Shown one piece after another: positions 42,724 through 45,120 of a DNA stretch of 45,120 bases. Source of the stretch: Chloroflexota bacterium (GTDB lineage: Bacteria; Chloroflexota; UBA11872); contig JAJDVX010000015.1 of the NCBI GenBank assembly GCA_022825895.1, positions 1 to 45,120 on the forward strand. The letters are read 5' to 3'. The notes under the pieces are model-generated. The model did not search any database, was not told the origin of the DNA, and worked only from the letters and a program-made list of their open reading frames with translations. Position 1 is the stretch's first letter, and each line of letters opens with the position of its first letter. Made by a program: the position numbers and the translations under genes.

Positions 42724-44124
42724 TTAGTTCCGGAACGCCGGCTTGTCGGCCTGACCCGGTCGTAGATAGCCCCAGCGCCGGATCTTCTCCCAGCTCTCCT
42801 TCGGCGTGCCCTTCATGTACTCGGTCACCATCCAGTCGCCGTAGTCGTTGATCGGGATACGGCCCAGCACGGCTTCCAGCTCCAGGTAGTACTCGCGGGC
42901 CCGGTCGTTTTCGCTCTCGAACAGGTTCACCTGTTCGGTTGGGTCGTCGGCCAGGTTGTACAGCATGTCGCGGCCGTCGCTGGTCCAGATGTACTTCCAG
43001 TCGTCGCGGTAATAGGCCCGCTGGGCACGGAAGAAGCGGCGCAACTCGAAGGCCCGGCCCTGGCGCGTGACGCGCTCCAGCATGTTCACGGGAAATGCGA
43101 ACTCGCACAGCGCGTAGCTGCGGGCGTCGCCGTCGCGGGCGCGCAGCAGGCTGTGGCTGCTCTCGCCCAGCCACTCAAGCTGCCGGTCGGCGCCGATCAG
43201 GTCGTAAACCGTGGCGACCACGTCATGGGTCTGCGTAAGCGCCGATACGCGCGTGCCCGCCTCGAACGCCGTCGGATAGCGCACGATCAGCGGCACGTGA
43301 GCCACGGCCTCGAACACCGTCAACTGGTGGTTCCAGTACGGCGGGTGCTCCTCGATTACGTCGCCGTGATCCGATGTCACCACCACCAGCGTGTCGTCCA
43401 GCGTTCCGGCGTCCCGCAGGTAGCTGACCACCCGACCAATCAGGTCGTCCACATACGCCGCTTCGCCGTCCATCAGCGCGTACAGCTTGTCCCGCACATC
43501 GTCAGGCATCCCGTCCATCCGCGAAGGATCGGCGAAGCCGCCTTGCGCCCGGTTGAGTTCGCGGGCCTCCTCGCGGCTGACGTCCGGGGCCCAGCGCGAG
43601 TGCCACGGCTCGGGCGCGATGTACGCCGTGTGCGTGTCGTTGATGTTGACGAACATGAAGAACGGCCGCTCGTCCTCCTCGTGCCCGCGCAGCCAATCCA
43701 GCATCTGCCGCACCACCTGCGCGCCGCCCTTGTCCTGGTCGGCCGCGCCCAATGGCGGAAGCACGTAGCTCCAGTCCATGAAGCCGCGGTGCAGGGCCGA
43801 CGAGGCGCTCATGTACGCGTTGTTGGAGATGCCCACGGTGGCGTAGCCCAGCTCCGTCAACTCCTCCCCGATCGTCGGGTACTCCTCGCTCAGCCGTTCG
43901 TGCCGGCCATCGGCGCCATGCGTGCTGGCGTAGTGGCCGGTCATCATCGATGCGTGCGACGGCAGGCACCACGGCGCGGACGTGATGTTGCGTTCGAACA
44001 CCGCACCCTCGGCCGCCAGTTGGTCCAGAACCGGGGTCACCCCTCGCGGGTCGCCGTAGGCCCCGATGTTGTGGGGCCGCTGCGAGTCCATGACGATCCA
44101 CAGAATGTTCGGACGACTGGCCAT
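42724..44124 (-). CDS. Sulfatase (formylglycine-dependent, CxPS type)
   Basis: A 466-residue sulfatase. The metal residue D13 is in NILWIVMDSQ. The nucleophile C53 sits in PWCLPSHASMMTG, a C-x-P-S motif with H57 in the usual arginine place, followed by TG. C-terminal metal residues are in VVTSDHGD, and YNLADDPTEQVNL is the usual family tail. C53 must be converted to formylglycine by a maturation enzyme encoded elsewhere. GGAGG six bases upstream fixes the start. There is no signal peptide, so it acts in the cytosol on imported sulfate esters. It is divergent from an aldo/keto reductase, 200 bases away. Confidence 0.92.
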   Translation of the reverse strand: MASRPNILWIVMDSQRPHNIGAYGDPRGVTPVLDQLAAEGAVFERNITSAPWCLPSHASMMTGHYASTHGADGRHERLSEEYPTIGEELTELGYATVGISNNAYMSASSALHRGFMDWSYVLPPLGAADQDKGGAQVVRQMLDWLRGHEEDERPFFMFVNINDTHTAYIAPEPWHSRWAPDVSREEARELNRAQGGFADPSRMDGMPDDVRDKLYALMDGEAAYVDDLIGRVVSYLRDAGTLDDTLVVVTSDHGDVIEEHPPYWNHQLTVFEAVAHVPLIVRYPTAFEAGTRVSALTQTHDVVATVYDLIGADRQLEWLGESSHSLLRARDGDARSYALCEFAFPVNMLERVTRQGRAFELRRFFRAQRAYYRDDWKYIWTSDGRDMLYNLADDPTEQVNLFESENDRAREYYLELEAVLGRIPINDYGDWMVTEYMKGTPKESWEKIRRWGYLRPGQADKPAFRN

Positions 44125-44324
44125 GCGCGTCCTCCACTTGAGGGGAATCCAACGGAGTCTAGCGAAGCCGACGCGGCCGCCCGTCTCCTTCTACGGATGC
44201 GCGCCGCACGGCGCCGGGCCGCGGACTCACTGCGCCGCGTCAAACCGAGAAAGCTGCGTTTCCGCGGTCAACGTGACACACTCACGTCGGTTGCGGCAGA
44301 CGCCACCGACGCGAGGAGGTCACG

Positions 44325-45120
44325 GTGGACTACCGAAATCTCGGCCGCACGGGCGTCAAAGTCAGCCCGCTGTGCCTGGGGTGCTGGAACTTTGGGCACG
44401 CCACGGACCGCGAGACATCGCTGTCGATCATCGATCACGCGTTGGACGCCGGGGTCAACTTTATCGACACGGCCAATATGTACGGTCGCGGGACGAGCGA
44501 GACGATCGTGGGGGAGGCGCTGCGGGAGCCGAGCCGGCGTCAGCGGGCGGTGCTGGCAACCAAGGTCCACTTTGCGATGGATGACGAGGACCCGAACTCG
44601 CAGGGCAACAGCCGCCGGCACATTTTGGAGCAGTGCGAGGCGTCGCTGCGACGGCTTCAGACGGACTACATCGACCTGTACCAGATTCACCGTCCGTCGC
44701 CTGACGTGCCGCCCGACGAGACACTGCGGGCGCTGGACGATCTGGTGCAGAGCGGGAAGGTGCGCTACATCGGCACCAGCACGTGGCCGGCCTGGCAGGT
44801 GGTGGAGTCGCTGTGGGTGGCCGACAAGCTGAGTCTCAACCGGCCGATCTGCGAGCAGCCGCCGTATCACCTGCTGGATCGGCGGATTGAGCGCGAACTG
44901 GTACCGATGGCGCAGACATACGGAATCGGCATCATCCCGTGGGCCCCGCTGGCCAGCGGGTTTCTGACCGGGATCTACCAGCGCGACACGGCCGCACCGC
45001 CAGGCACGCGGTTCGCGAGGAACCCGGAGACGCAAGAGCAGCGGAACCTGCACAGCGAAGCGGCGTTTGCGGTGCTGGATGAGGTCACGGCCATCGCCGA
45101 CGAGAAGGGATGCAGTCCCG
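44325..45120 (+). CDS. Aldo/keto reductase (3' end beyond window)
   Basis: The first 265 codons of an aldo/keto reductase are present; the gene is cut by the right edge. The tetrad is D48 and Y53 (FIDTANMYGRGTSE), K80 (LATKVHF) and H122 (YQIHRP). The GTG start is fixed by GAGGAGGT five bases upstream, and VDYRNLGRTGVKVS is a standard family N-terminus. The WAPLASGFLTG segment matches the YajO/Kv-beta-like subgroup. It lies divergent to the sulfatase, and a shared promoter region of about 200 bases could couple them. Confidence 0.92.
   Translation, partial: MDYRNLGRTGVKVSPLCLGCWNFGHATDRETSLSIIDHALDAGVNFIDTANMYGRGTSETIVGEALREPSRRQRAVLATKVHFAMDDEDPNSQGNSRRHILEQCEASLRRLQTDYIDLYQIHRPSPDVPPDETLRALDDLVQSGKVRYIGTSTWPAWQVVESLWVADKLSLNRPICEQPPYHLLDRRIERELVPMAQTYGIGIIPWAPLASGFLTGIYQRDTAAPPGTRFARNPETQEQRNLHSEAAFAVLDEVTAIADEKGCSP

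Noticed and set aside
43153..44832. Open frame of 559 codons on the plus strand
   Set aside because: It runs antisense through the sulfatase gene and then out of frame into the reductase; it is Arg/His/Val-rich with no domain, while the sulfatase reading has all family motifs.

Overview
The window is GC-rich bacterial chromosome, densely packed on both strands. It has frequent GTG/TTG starts, few operons and no phage, transposase, CRISPR or rRNA signal. The content is that of a degradative generalist: two sulfatase-fold proteins, three aldo/keto reductases, a phytanoyl-CoA-type dioxygenase, Gfo/Idh and 3-hydroxyisobutyrate-type dehydrogenases, a rhamnonate-dehydratase-like enolase and a class III aminotransferase. 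This mix, plus the monoderm-style lipoprotein and ABC genes, suggests a Chloroflexota lineage (SAR202-like or a relative). That placement is an inference from gene content, not from a marker gene.

Layout. 1-11.5 kb: an SLC13-type permease, a zinc alcohol dehydrogenase, an MscS channel, an orphan Fbp-type ABC ATPase followed by a DtxR/MntR regulator with a candidate operator upstream, alpha-glucan phosphorylase, a seven-iron ferredoxin, a Tat-type lipoprotein glycoside hydrolase and an SPFH protein. 11.6-17.8 kb: tRNA-Val and tRNA-Phe, a sulfatase-fold protein lacking the canonical nucleophile, a dioxygenase/aldo-keto reductase pair, RtcB RNA ligase and a Gfo/Idh oxidoreductase. 18.0-29.4 kb: five same-strand paralogues of a membrane-anchored alpha/beta hydrolase, interrupted by an enolase-superfamily dehydratase and an aldo/keto reductase. 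All five share four cysteines with fixed spacing. One has lost the catalytic serine. A decayed copy of the neighbouring reductase's 5' end lies between copies 4 and 5.

29.5-38.4 kb: a DUF1697 protein, then what looks like one regulated envelope module: a secreted two-repeat protein, an OmpR-type response regulator, a divergent sensor kinase, and a MacA/MacB-type exporter with an unusually long coiled-coil adaptor. Three intergenic regions of this module each carry 3-4 copies of TGCAY at exactly 11-bp spacing, pointing at the secreted protein, the kinase and the exporter. This is the clearest undescribed regulatory signal in the window. 38.4-45.1 kb: a small membrane protein, a DUF5069 protein, a 3-hydroxyisobutyrate-type dehydrogenase bracketed by strong terminators, a class III aminotransferase with a five-cysteine insertion, a metallophosphoesterase, a canonical sulfatase, and a divergent aldo/keto reductase cut by the right edge.

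Functions come from reading motifs and recalled family features; no database search was run.
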